Shown: piece by piece, positions 16,784 to 24,137 of the stretch
Numbering within the stretch: position 1 is the first letter of the stretch
How the letters are laid out: each line of letters opens with the position of its first letter
DNA from: an uncultured Pseudomonadota bacterium
GTDB lineage: Bacteria > Pseudomonadota > Gammaproteobacteria > Steroidobacterales > Steroidobacteraceae
DNA length: 34,403 nt
Assembly (NCBI GenBank): GCA_937920275.1
Contig: CALGVD010000091.1
Coordinates: 1 to 34,403, forward strand
Direction of reading: 5' to 3'
Position numbers and translations under genes: made by a program
The notes under the pieces: model-generated
Told to the model about the DNA's origin: nothing
Databases searched by the model: none
Seen by the model: only the letters and a program-made list of their open reading frames with translations

Positions 16784-17580
16784 GGGGGCGAGTCTCCAGC
16801 GGATCCGCGGGGTGGGGCGGGGCGACGGCCCCAGAGCATCTCGGGCGGCAAGGGCAGGACCATCAGCAGGTGTTCGAGGACACCGAGCGCTGCAAGCGTC
16901 GCGATAATCGTGTAGCCGACCGCCTCGACCGGCAAGGTTGCGGCGGCGGCTTGCGAGCCGAGCCACACGGCAAGGAGGCTGCCGAGCACGAGCGAGAACG
17001 GCAGCAGTGCGTTCATGCGGCGGTGGTGGAAGTGATCGAGCAGGTGCGCGAGGTGATCAGGCAGGAAACCCTCGCCCAGGTTGCGCACGCCGAGGAAGAG
17101 GTTGAGCTTGGCGCTGCTGCGCAGCACCCACAGCACGAGCAGTGTCGCGAGACCGATGGTGTTCGGCCAACCGATGGACAGCAGTGCCACGGTCGCGGCG
17201 AGGACGATGATGGCCAGTTCGTGCCAGAGGATGGCCTGCAACGCGGCAAGTGCATGACGCCAGCCGCGTCGCGGCAGGTTGGCGGGGAGCGCCCGGATCT
17301 GTCCGGTGATGGCACCGGTCAGGAAGGTGACCTCGATCCAGGACCAGAGGGCGAGCGCCGCGCAGAACCCGGCGATGGCTGCCACGCCCCGCGTGTCCTC
17401 GCGGACGCCCACCAACACCGCGAGGCCGATCACGGCGATGATCGAGGTCGCGGCGAGCAACGCGGGATAGCTGCGCGGATCGCGCCGTACCAAACGGGTG
17501 ATGAGCCCGGTGGAGCCCCACCAGAGCAGCACCGTCAGTGCAACGGCGCCCGCGAGCATCGCTGTGCTCAAGGTCGTCAC
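16780..17580 (-). CDS. puhE: Photosynthetic complex assembly protein PuhE
   Basis: The 266-residue protein has about seven hydrophobic segments and matches the PuhE family (DUF3623), found only in phototrophic proteobacteria beside puhABC. It carries the family stretches [24 protein letters not shown] and [11 protein letters not shown]. PuhE influences reaction-centre and bacteriochlorophyll accumulation in Rhodobacter; its biochemical activity is not known. Both ends overlap neighbours by four bases: its ATG with the puhC stop and its stop with the dxs ATG. The C-terminal tail is Pro-rich. No puhD-like gene is present in this operon. Confidence 0.9.
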   Translation of the reverse strand: MTTLSTAMLAGAVALTVLLWWGSTGLITRLVRRDPRSYPALLAATSIIAVIGLAVLVGVREDTRGVAAIAGFCAALALWSWIEVTFLTGAITGQIRALPANLPRRGWRHALAALQAILWHELAIIVLAATVALLSIGWPNTIGLATLLVLWVLRSSAKLNLFLGVRNLGEGFLPDHLAHLLDHFHHRRMNALLPFSLVLGSLLAVWLGSQAAAATLPVEAVGYTIIATLAALGVLEHLLMVLPLPPEMLWGRRPAPPRGSAGDSPP

Positions 17581-18068
17581 CCGCTGGTGCGCGGGGGGCT
17601 GGGGTCGGCGTCCTTGCCTGTGAGTGCCTCACCGGCACGGAACAACCGTGCGAGCGTCGCGGCGTTGTCGCTGCCGAACACATCGAGTTCGATGCGCATC
17701 GGCGTGCCGGGGTCTTCCATGATGAAGCGGCCATCGGCGAGACGGGTGAGGCGATACGGTGCGTCGGCTGCTTTGCCCGTCTGTTGACGGCCACGGGAGA
17801 AACCGCGCATCACGCCGCGGGTGAAGCCCGCTTCCTCTACGGAGAGTGTGCCGAGGGTGCGACCATCGACGAGGGTCGCCAAGATGCTGCCGTCAGCGCG
17901 GTCTGTGAAGTGCACATCGTGGTAGGAGACCACGGCGGCCTGTGGCGCGGTGCCCGGTGCCGGCGCGGTCAGGCGGCCGAACGCCGCCACCAGGATGGAG
18001 CCGATCACCAACATCGCGGCCCCGACCAGCGCATGCCTTGGCATCCCGCCGGTCGAAGCCCGACTCAT
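17577..18068 (-). CDS. puhC: Photosynthetic complex assembly protein PuhC
   Basis: This 163-residue protein has one N-terminal membrane helix (residues about 13-30) and a periplasmic domain with alternating beta-strand patterns, including VVSYHDVHFTDRADGSI and the glycine-arginine stretch GFTRGVMRGFSRGRQ seen in PuhC. PuhC helps organise the RC-LH1 core; loss lowers photosynthetic growth in Rhodobacter. The ATG overlaps the puhB stop and the stop overlaps the puhE start, both as ATGA. The assignment rests on the C-terminal motif and the conserved puhABC order. Confidence 0.9.
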   Translation of the reverse strand: MSRASTGGMPRHALVGAAMLVIGSILVAAFGRLTAPAPGTAPQAAVVSYHDVHFTDRADGSILATLVDGRTLGTLSVEEAGFTRGVMRGFSRGRQQTGKAADAPYRLTRLADGRFIMEDPGTPMRIELDVFGSDNAATLARLFRAGEALTGKDADPSPPRTSG

Positions 18069-18733
18069 CGTGCCGCCTCGGCGATCGTGGGGTCGGTGTG
18101 GATCGGCGTGGCTTGCGGTGCGACGCCGCGTCCGCCGACGGTCGCTTGCGCGAACGCGCGTCCGATCGTTTCACCGACGGCGGCGGCATCGCTCAGGCTG
18201 CGCAGCATCGGCTGCGGCTGGTTGATGCGCCACGGCCGGACATGCGGCCACAGCCAAAGATAGGACACACGCTGTCCCGGGGTGAGCGAGAGCGCGATGT
18301 CGCCGGTGCCATCGCCACGCTCGCGCAGATCCGCGGAGCGCAGCACCGTGAAGGGCAGGTTGAGCGCGCTCGACAGCGCGATACCCTGACGGATCACCAC
18401 TCGACGATCGGTCAGCGTGTAGACGGTGCTGCGCGCGGCGAGTGCGGCGATGCCCGTGAGCAGCGCGAGGCCCACCAGCGAGAACGCCGCCGGGCCGACG
18501 CAACCGGCGAGCGCCTCGCCCACGGTGGCGCCGCCGGCGAGGAGGTAGACACCCCTCGCTGCGACGATCACCGTGAAGTAGATCGCGAGCGCCCGCACCC
18601 GATAGGCGTTGAGCGCAAGGGACCGCCATTGCGGAGATCCCTGCCACAACAACTTCTCTCCCGGCGGCAGGACTGCGGGCAGGCCGTGCATCGGCTCCGA
18701 GTCATGCTCGCTGAACACCGCCGGTGTCGCCAT
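18065..18733 (-). CDS. puhB: Photosynthetic complex assembly protein PuhB
   Basis: The 222-residue product has two or three membrane segments (about 48-65 and 75-105) flanked by the EKLLWQGSPQW start and the TVYTLTDRRVVIRQGIALS pattern of bacterial PH-like (YdbT/DUF304-type) domains, which is how PuhB proteins look. PuhB is a dimeric reaction-centre assembly factor that acts before LH1 encircles the core. Only three bases separate it from the puhA stop, and it overlaps puhC by four. The final 30 residues are a polar, probably disordered tail. Confidence 0.92.
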   Translation of the reverse strand: MATPAVFSEHDSEPMHGLPAVLPPGEKLLWQGSPQWRSLALNAYRVRALAIYFTVIVAARGVYLLAGGATVGEALAGCVGPAAFSLVGLALLTGIAALAARSTVYTLTDRRVVIRQGIALSSALNLPFTVLRSADLRERGDGTGDIALSLTPGQRVSYLWLWPHVRPWRINQPQPMLRSLSDAAAVGETIGRAFAQATVGGRGVAPQATPIHTDPTIAEAAR

Positions 18734-18736
18734 GGC

Positions 18737-19540
18737 TCAGACCACCGGACCTAAGCGGCTCGGTACCGCGTACAAGTGGCCGCTACCGAAGTAGGCCATG
18801 ATCCGATCTTCCTCGAGCTTGGTCACCTGACCGCCGCCCGCGATGCCCGGCACGCCGGCGAACTGCGCGGCGGTGATCGAGGCCACCTTCACGCGACGGC
18901 CCTTGACGTCGTAGCGTACGAAGCCGGCGGGCAGCAGCACCGCGCGGCCACCGGGGCTCAGTTCGACCTCGAGGTAGCGGATCTGCGGCTCGGCTTTGTC
19001 CACCCACAGATCGCGGACCGTGCCCGCTTGAGCGCCATCGAGACCGACGACCGTCATGCCGCGCGGATCGGGATCCCGCGATGAGACCGACCAGCCGGCG
19101 ACCGAACTCATCGGGACGATCATGGGCGAGCCATCGACCATCCGCTCCGGTTGGTCGGCGCGCTCGGCATACGAGGCGGGACCCACGCCATCGCGCATCG
19201 GATCCCCGGTCGGGTCGAGCGGCGCGCCCACATCCGGACCGAAGCGATCGTCCCAGCCGACCTGACGGGCAGCGATCGGACGACGATCCGCACTCGAGGC
19301 GCGCGGGGCCTGGATGGTGCTGCCGTCAGCGAGCAGGAAGGTCTTGGGGCAGGGCACCGGCGGCAAGCCTTCCACCGTGATCGGGGTGCCGTACTTGTCG
19401 ACGCGGTTCGTGTCGAGGGGGTAACCCTCTCGCTTGTCTTCGCGGTGCAGGTACCAGATGAGACCGGCGAAGAAGACCCAGAAGGCGTACAGCGCGACCT
19501 GCGCCGCGTCGATGTACTCGAGGAAACTGTTTGATTCCAT
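18737..19540 (-). CDS. puhA: Photosynthetic reaction centre H subunit
   Basis: The 267-residue subunit caps the cytoplasmic side of PufLM and shapes proton entry to QB. One N-terminal membrane helix (AQVALYAFWVFFAGLIWYL, about 11-30) is followed by the conserved REDKREGYPL and a PRC-barrel domain in the C-terminal half (TVRDLWVDKAEPQIRYLEVEL). The ATG at 19540 is chosen because it begins the conserved MESNSFLEYID start and has AGGGAGAG a short distance upstream; a longer open frame reaches 19591 but adds nothing conserved. It is separated from lhaA by 68 bases that hold a hairpin with a T-run and a weak promoter-like pair (TTGACG and GATATG, 17 bases apart, 19563-19591). Confidence 0.97.
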   Translation of the reverse strand: MESNSFLEYIDAAQVALYAFWVFFAGLIWYLHREDKREGYPLDTNRVDKYGTPITVEGLPPVPCPKTFLLADGSTIQAPRASSADRRPIAARQVGWDDRFGPDVGAPLDPTGDPMRDGVGPASYAERADQPERMVDGSPMIVPMSSVAGWSVSSRDPDPRGMTVVGLDGAQAGTVRDLWVDKAEPQIRYLEVELSPGGRAVLLPAGFVRYDVKGRRVKVASITAAQFAGVPGIAGGGQVTKLEEDRIMAYFGSGHLYAVPSRLGPVV

Positions 19541-19589
19541 GTCAGTGCTCTCCCTGTTGATCCATATCGGCCGCGTTCCGCGACCCGTC

Positions 19590-19618
19590 AAAAAAAGACC
19601 GCCCGGCTTCAGCCCGGC
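19590..19618 (-). terminator. Possible terminator or attenuator between lhaA and puhA
   Basis: Reading leftward, the lhaA stop lies in a hairpin with two three-pair blocks around a G-G mismatch and a TGAA loop (19601-19618). Four bases later a run of seven T follows (19590-19596). The stem is weak for a complete terminator, so partial readthrough into puhA is likely. Confidence 0.35.
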
Positions 19619-21027
19619 AACTCCGCCAGTCCGAGACCGTTGCCCACGGGTGCGCTGCGGCGTACACGCACCAAAGGCCCGAGTGCGATCAACGCCCCGA
19701 ACAGCAGCGCGATCTCGATGTGGTAGACGAATAGGTAACCGGTGGCCGGCGAGACCAGCGCCGGTCCCAGCGCGCCGGAGGTCGCCAGCGCACCGAGCGC
19801 GTTGCAGGCCGCTGCGCCGCCCGCGATCGCGAGCCCGGCCGCCGTCGCCTGCACGGCGCCCCAGGCGCCGAGCGCCATACCGTTGTCGCTGTCACGCAGC
19901 GACATCGCAGCGAGCAAGGTGCCGACAGAGAAATACCCGCCGCCGAAACCGATCAGCACGGTGCCGGCGCGGAACAGCATCGTCGACTGCAGCGGATCGG
20001 CGAACACCACCGCGGCGAACCCGACCACCCCGACGAGCGCCCCCCGCGCGGCGACGCGCAGCGGGTCGGCGCCACGCCGCAGCGTGCGCGAGGCGAGACC
20101 GAATGCGATCAGTGCGCCGCCCGCATAGAGCGCGGTCAGCAGGCTGGTCGCACCGACCGGCATGCTGAGGATCTCACCGCCATACGGCTCGAGCAGCACA
20201 TCCTGCATGCTGAACGCCGCGGTGCCGAGGCCTAGCGCGACGAGCAGCCGTCGCGTGCCGGGTGGCGCTGCGAAGTCGCGCCATGCGGCGGCGAAACGCG
20301 GCGGCGGGGCGGCGGCTGCGGTCGTGCGCGACAGGTCGCGCGCCTCCTGCTGCCACATGGCGATGACATTGAGCACCAAGGTGACCACGGCGGCGCCTTG
20401 GATCACTTGGATGAGGCGCAGGTGGGTGTAGGTGCCGCTCAGCAGGGCGCCGAACACCACCGAGCCGCCGACCATGCCCAGCAACAGCATCACATAGAGC
20501 AGTGCGACGACGCGCGGTCGGGTCTCGACGGGCGCGAGATCGGTGGCGAGTGCGAGTCCCGCCGTCTGCGTGGCGTGCAAGCCGGCGCCGACCAACAGGA
20601 ACGCGAGCGCTGCGGCGCCGGGTCCGAGCCAAGGTGGGGGCTCGACCTGTCCGCTGCCGCTCAGCACCATCAGCGCGAAGGGCATCACCGCGAGACCGCA
20701 GTACTGCAGCAGCGTACCCATCCAGATATACGGCACTCGGCGCCAACCGAGCACCGACCGGTGGTGATCGGAGCGGAAACCGAGGAAGGCGCGGAACGGC
20801 GCGAACAGCAGCGGCAGCGCCACCATCGTCGCGACCAGCCATGCGGGGACATTCAGCTCGACGATCATGACGCGGTTGAGCGTGCCGTTGAGCAGCGCGA
20901 GCGCCATGCCGACGGAGACCTGGAAGAGCGCGAGGCGCAGCAGTCGCGGCATCGGCAGGTCGACGCTGGCGGCATCTGCAAAAGGCAGCATCCGCGAATG
21001 TTGTAGCAGTTGAACGAAACGGCTCAT
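19609..21027 (-). CDS. lhaA: LH1 assembly protein, PucC/LhaA family
   Basis: The 472-residue protein has about 12 membrane helices and belongs to the PucC/LhaA branch of the major facilitator superfamily, which assists insertion or pigment loading of light-harvesting chains. Recognisable parts are the start LPMPRLLRLALFQVSVGMALALLNGTLNRVMIVEL, RSDHHRSVLGWRRVPYIWMG in the first cytoplasmic loop, and AFSMQDVLLEPYGGE in helix 7. Position before puhA marks it as LhaA rather than the LH2-linked PucC. Its ATG overlaps the bchF stop as ATGA. In most proteobacterial clusters bchM precedes lhaA; here bchF takes that place. Confidence 0.94.
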   Translation of the reverse strand: MSRFVQLLQHSRMLPFADAASVDLPMPRLLRLALFQVSVGMALALLNGTLNRVMIVELNVPAWLVATMVALPLLFAPFRAFLGFRSDHHRSVLGWRRVPYIWMGTLLQYCGLAVMPFALMVLSGSGQVEPPPWLGPGAAALAFLLVGAGLHATQTAGLALATDLAPVETRPRVVALLYVMLLLGMVGGSVVFGALLSGTYTHLRLIQVIQGAAVVTLVLNVIAMWQQEARDLSRTTAAAAPPPRFAAAWRDFAAPPGTRRLLVALGLGTAAFSMQDVLLEPYGGEILSMPVGATSLLTALYAGGALIAFGLASRTLRRGADPLRVAARGALVGVVGFAAVVFADPLQSTMLFRAGTVLIGFGGGYFSVGTLLAAMSLRDSDNGMALGAWGAVQATAAGLAIAGGAAACNALGALATSGALGPALVSPATGYLFVYHIEIALLFGALIALGPLVRVRRSAPVGNGLGLAELPG

Positions 21028-21548
21028 GCTTGTGGCGCCAATCCGCCCGCAGGCGCCGCAGCTGCCGCCGCCGCTGCGGCGGTCAGCCGTGCCTCGCGCA
21101 GCTTCAGGAAGAACTGCAGCGCATTGATGGCGTATGCCGCATAGGCGACCAAGGCGAGCACCATCTGCCCCTCAAGACTGAGGCTGCCCGTGAGCCAAGC
21201 CCAGAGATAGGCCGTGTGCAGCGCGATCACGCCCATGCTCACCACGTCTTCCCAGAAAAAACTGTGGGCGAACAGCCAGACGCCGAACACCTCGCGCTCC
21301 CAGATCGCGCCGGTCACCATGATGGCGTAGAGGAAGGCGGTCTTGATCAACACCGAGACGGTGGCGGCTGCCGCACCCTCTCCGGTCTGCAGATATCGCA
21401 GCACCAGCCAGAGGCTGACGAGGAAGGCGAGGAACTGCAGCGGTGCGAGGACCGCCTGCACCCAAGTCCAAGGCGAACGATCCCGTCGAACCCGTTCTTC
21501 GGGGGTATAAAGCGGGCGGCCGCCGGACACCTTTTTGGCATGGGACAT
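21024..21548 (-). CDS. bchF: 3-vinyl (bacterio)chlorophyllide hydratase
   Basis: The 174-residue, four-helix membrane protein hydrates the C3 vinyl group of chlorophyllide, giving the hydroxyethyl group later oxidised by BchC. Family features are the start GGRPLYTPEERVRRD, SPWTWVQAVLAPLQFLAFLVS, and the EREVFGVWLFAHSFFWEDVVSM segment. The ATG at 21548 fits the conserved N-terminus; a longer frame to 21608 is not conserved. The C-terminus has a run of nine alanines. The gene heads the minus-strand operon, and its promoter overlaps a PpsR-type box shared with divergent ppaA. Elsewhere bchF is normally followed by bchNBHLM; that block is missing here. Confidence 0.95.
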   Translation of the reverse strand: MSHAKKVSGGRPLYTPEERVRRDRSPWTWVQAVLAPLQFLAFLVSLWLVLRYLQTGEGAAAATVSVLIKTAFLYAIMVTGAIWEREVFGVWLFAHSFFWEDVVSMGVIALHTAYLWAWLTGSLSLEGQMVLALVAYAAYAINALQFFLKLREARLTAAAAAAAAAPAGGLAPQA

Positions 21549-21579
21549 GGGCTGCTCGCGCCACTGAAACCCGAACCGA

Positions 21580-21608
21580 AATCTAGAGCGGCACTTTATA
21601 AGTGTCAA
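21580..21608 (-). promoter_or_regulatory. bchF promoter
   Basis: On the minus strand TTGACA (21608-21603) and TAGATT (21585-21580, 4 of 6 matches) are 17 bases apart. Transcription would start near 21573, about 25 bases before the bchF ATG. The -35 box coincides with a half-site of the PpsR-type box. Confidence 0.6.
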
Positions 21609-21620
21609 CCTTTATTTACA
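21603..21620. promoter_or_regulatory. PpsR/CrtJ-type operator between bchF and ppaA
   Basis: TGTCAACCTTTATTTACA is a perfect TGT-N12-ACA match. Read on the minus strand it equals the bchG box at 15 of 18 positions. It overlaps the bchF -35 box and could also act on ppaA, giving feedback on the regulator pair. A separate TTGACA at 21631-21636 points toward ppaA, but its -10 partner (TATCTA, 21654) is poor. Confidence 0.7.
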
Positions 21621-21735
21621 TCAAGCCAGATTGACATTTGATGGGTCCAGGATTATCTATGCGAGGGTGGTGACGGGGTCGCCCCCGAACCGGCTGCGGT
21701 CGGTGGACGGCCGCTCGGATGGAGGAGGGTGCGTG

Positions 21736-22563
21736 ATGACGTTGAAGCCCGTCGAGACGCTGACGCCCGGAATGGAGCAGGGGCTTCTGCTGCGCGCCAT
21801 CGAGTCCCAAGTCATCCCAAGGCTGTTGCTCACCCATCCCTCAGCCCCCGAGGCCGTGCCAGCGACCGTCGAGAGCGGGTCCGAGTCCGTCCGTCCCGCG
21901 GCGGCCGAGGTGGTGGAATTCACCGAAATCGTGCTGCGTGGACACACCGAGGCAGCCAGCGCGTTCATGCGCGATCTGCACATCCGCGGCGTCTCTGCGG
22001 AGTCCCTCTACCTTGATCTGCTCGCGCCCTCGGCCCGGTACCTCGGCGAGTTGTGGACCACTGAACGCAGTGATTTCGTCCAGGTCACGGTGGCCTTGCA
22101 TCGCCTGCAGGCGCTCGCCCACGAATTCAGCGCCTATCTGAACGGCATGGACGATGCGGCGACCTTGCCGCCCGCGGGGCCGCGTGTGTTGTGCATCGCG
22201 ATGCCCGGTGAGCAGCATGTCTTCGGTGCCCAACTGGTCGGTGAGTTCCTGCGCCGGGCCCGTTGGGATGTCTGGGACGCGCCCGGTGCATCCGAGTCGG
22301 ATGTGCTTTCTTTGGTGAAGCAGGAGTGGTTCACGATCGTGGGCATCTCGGTCAGCAACCTCGATCAACCCGAGGCGCTGGCGGGGTTGGTGCGGCGGGT
22401 GCGGCGCGCATCCCTCAACCCGGAACTCCGGGTGATGGTCGGTGGCCTGCCCTTCGATGAGCATCCCGAGCGGGCCGCATTGGTCGGCGCGGACGCCACG
22501 GCGCGCGATGGACGCGACGCGGTCGCGAAAGCGCAGAAGCTGCTTGATCTGGCAGGTCAATGA
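21736..22563 (+). CDS. ppaA: Cobalamin-binding anti-repressor PpaA/AerR
   Basis: The 275-residue protein has an N-terminal helical region and a C-terminal B12-binding Rossmann-like domain (from about residue 150). AerR/PpaA binds cobalamin and modulates PpsR/CrtJ repression of photosynthesis genes. Visible features are the helix-bundle segment LGELWTTERSDFVQVTVALHRLQ (near 110-132), the AMPGEQHVFGAQLVGEFL motif with H161, which I take as the counterpart of the cobalt-ligating histidine of AerR, and the IVGISVSNLDQ and VMVGGLPF strands. The ATG at 21736 has GGAGGAGG seven bases upstream; a longer frame to 21631 is unlikely. ppsR follows after 24 bases, the usual pairing. Confidence 0.92.
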   Translation: MTLKPVETLTPGMEQGLLLRAIESQVIPRLLLTHPSAPEAVPATVESGSESVRPAAAEVVEFTEIVLRGHTEAASAFMRDLHIRGVSAESLYLDLLAPSARYLGELWTTERSDFVQVTVALHRLQALAHEFSAYLNGMDDAATLPPAGPRVLCIAMPGEQHVFGAQLVGEFLRRARWDVWDAPGASESDVLSLVKQEWFTIVGISVSNLDQPEALAGLVRRVRRASLNPELRVMVGGLPFDEHPERAALVGADATARDGRDAVAKAQKLLDLAGQ

Positions 22564-22587
22564 AACTGATAAGCGATACCTGAAATC

Positions 22588-24078
22588 ATGAATCTCAAGG
22601 CGCCAAGGAAGGCCCTCGACGGACTCGCTGCCGAAACGGTCGCCGGGCTCGTCACGGCAGCGGCTGATATCGTGCTCGTGCTGGACCGTCGCGGCATCAT
22701 CCGTGACATGGCGTTCGGCAGCGAGGAACTCGCATCCGATCTCGCGGGCGACTGGATCGGTCAGCCCATGGGAGATGTCGTCTCCGTCGACAGCCAACCC
22801 AAGATCGCACTGCTCCTCGGCGAAGTCGACTCGCCAGTCCCTCCCCCGCGCCACGCCAACCATCCTCTGCCAGGGGGCGGCTCGGTCGCGATCTCCTGGT
22901 CTTTGCGGCGGCTCGACGGCAGCAACCAGATGTTGGCGCTCGGTCGCGACCTGCGCGTGCTTGCCGGCATGCAACAAAGATTGATCGAAGCCGAGCAGTC
23001 GCTCGAGCGTGATTACTCGCGCCTGCGGATGGCGGAGGCCCGCTACCGTTTGTTGCTGCAGTCGAGTGCGGAGCCGATCGTGGTGGTGGATCTCAGCACC
23101 CAGAAGGTCGTGGAAGCCAATCCGATGGCCGCCCGGCTGCTCGGTGAGGAGTCCCGCCGGATCGTCGGCAGGCCGTTCGCCGAGCAGTTGGACGCCGTGA
23201 GCGGTCGGGCGTTGCCCGAGTGGTTCGCGGCGTTGCGGGCTGCCGGGCGAGCGGAGCCGCTGCGCGTGCGCCTCGCGCACGAGCGCCGCGAGTGCCGCCT
23301 GCCCGCGTTGACTTTCCGGCAAGAGAACAGCTCGCACGCCTTGCTGCGCCTCGAGGCGGTCGGCTCCGCTACGGCGACCCAGCGACGGTCCAGCGGTCAG
23401 GCCGAGGGTCATGCCGATGGGCTGGCCGATGGGCTGGCCGATGGGCTGGCCAAGGCGGGCGCATCGGGGCGTAGCCGGATCACCGAAATGTTCGACCGTC
23501 TGCCCGATGCACTGGTGGTGACGGACGCGGACGGTCGTATCCTGGCGCTGAACCGCGCCTTCATCGACATCGCACAGCTCGCCACCGAAGAGCAGGCCCT
23601 CGGCGAGTCGCTCGAGCGTTGGTTCGGGCGTTCCGGTGTGGATCTCGGGGTGTTGCTCGCCAATCTGCGCGAAAGCGGCGAGGTGCGGTCGTTCGCCACC
23701 CGGTTACGCGGCGAACTTGGTGGCAGCGCCGAGGTCGAGATCTCGGCCACCCGGCTCGGGGCTCAAGACGAGCCCGCATTCGGCTTTGCGCTCCGCCGCC
23801 GACGGGCGGCCGAGGGGCGTAGTCCGCGTGCCCTGACGCGATCGGTGGAGCAGCTCACCGAGCTCGTCGGGCGGGTTTCGCTCAAGGAACTGGTGCGCGA
23901 GACGACCGATGTCATCGAACGGTTGTGCATCGAAGCGGCCTTGGAACTGACCCGGGACAACCGGGCCTCGGCCGCGGAGATGCTCGGGCTGTCGAGGCAG
24001 AGCCTCTATGTGAAGCTGCGCCGCTATGGCCTCGGCGACCTCGAGGGCGGCGAGGCCGGTGGCGAGGATCCGCCTTGA
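22588..24078 (+). CDS. ppsR: Photosynthesis repressor PpsR/CrtJ
   Basis: The 496-residue regulator represses crt, bch and puc-type promoters through TGT-N12-ACA sites. The order is an N-terminal PAS-like domain (about 15-125), a helical Q-linker (about 130-155), PAS1 (about 155-260), a linker with an ADGL repeat (276-287), PAS2 (about 300-410) and a C-terminal Fis-type helix-turn-helix (ASAAEMLGLSRQSLYVKLRRYGL, about 457-480). C447 in ERLCIEAAL corresponds to the redox-active cysteine just before the DNA-binding helix in CrtJ/PpsR; C236 is the only other cysteine noticed and lies in PAS1, near the second cysteine of PpsR. Response to redox is therefore plausible. The start at 22588 fits the conserved N-terminus, although no strong ribosome site precedes it. 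Sites matching its target lie at crtE, bchC, bchF and bchG. Confidence 0.95.
   Translation: MNLKAPRKALDGLAAETVAGLVTAAADIVLVLDRRGIIRDMAFGSEELASDLAGDWIGQPMGDVVSVDSQPKIALLLGEVDSPVPPPRHANHPLPGGGSVAISWSLRRLDGSNQMLALGRDLRVLAGMQQRLIEAEQSLERDYSRLRMAEARYRLLLQSSAEPIVVVDLSTQKVVEANPMAARLLGEESRRIVGRPFAEQLDAVSGRALPEWFAALRAAGRAEPLRVRLAHERRECRLPALTFRQENSSHALLRLEAVGSATATQRRSSGQAEGHADGLADGLADGLAKAGASGRSRITEMFDRLPDALVVTDADGRILALNRAFIDIAQLATEEQALGESLERWFGRSGVDLGVLLANLRESGEVRSFATRLRGELGGSAEVEISATRLGAQDEPAFGFALRRRRAAEGRSPRALTRSVEQLTELVGRVSLKELVRETTDVIERLCIEAALELTRDNRASAAEMLGLSRQSLYVKLRRYGLGDLEGGEAGGEDPP
23413..23451 (+). repeat. 12-base tandem repeat inside ppsR, 3.25 copies
   Basis: GCCGATGGGCTG occurs three times in a row, identically, and begins a fourth copy. 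It encodes (Ala-Asp-Gly-Leu)x3 in the linker between the two PAS domains. The unit is a multiple of three, so copy changes would alter linker length without a frameshift. Confidence 0.9.
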
Positions 24079-24090
24079 GTCCTGCCTGAC

Positions 24091-24108
24091 TGTAAACTGA
24101 GGTTGACA
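24091..24108. promoter_or_regulatory. PpsR/CrtJ-type operator upstream of bchG
   Basis: TGTAAACTGAGGTTGACA is a perfect TGT-N12-ACA match located 30 bases before the bchG ATG. The right half includes the -35 box. It differs from the minus-strand reading of the bchF box at only three central positions. Confidence 0.75.
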
Positions 24109-24131
24109 GTGGCCGATGTCATGGCTATTTT
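24103..24131 (+). promoter_or_regulatory. bchG promoter, probably giving a leaderless mRNA
   Basis: TTGACA (24103-24108) and TATTTT (24126-24131, 4 of 6 matches) are 17 bases apart. The expected start point, six to eight bases after the -10 box, falls on the bchG ATG at 24138. No Shine-Dalgarno-like stretch precedes that ATG. Confidence 0.6.
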
Positions 24132-24137
24132 CCAGTC

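Noticed and set aside
21841-23412. Open frame of 523 codons opposite ppaA and ppsR.
   Set aside because: Both plus-strand genes are clear; the product has repetitive Arg/Gly/His composition typical of shadow frames.
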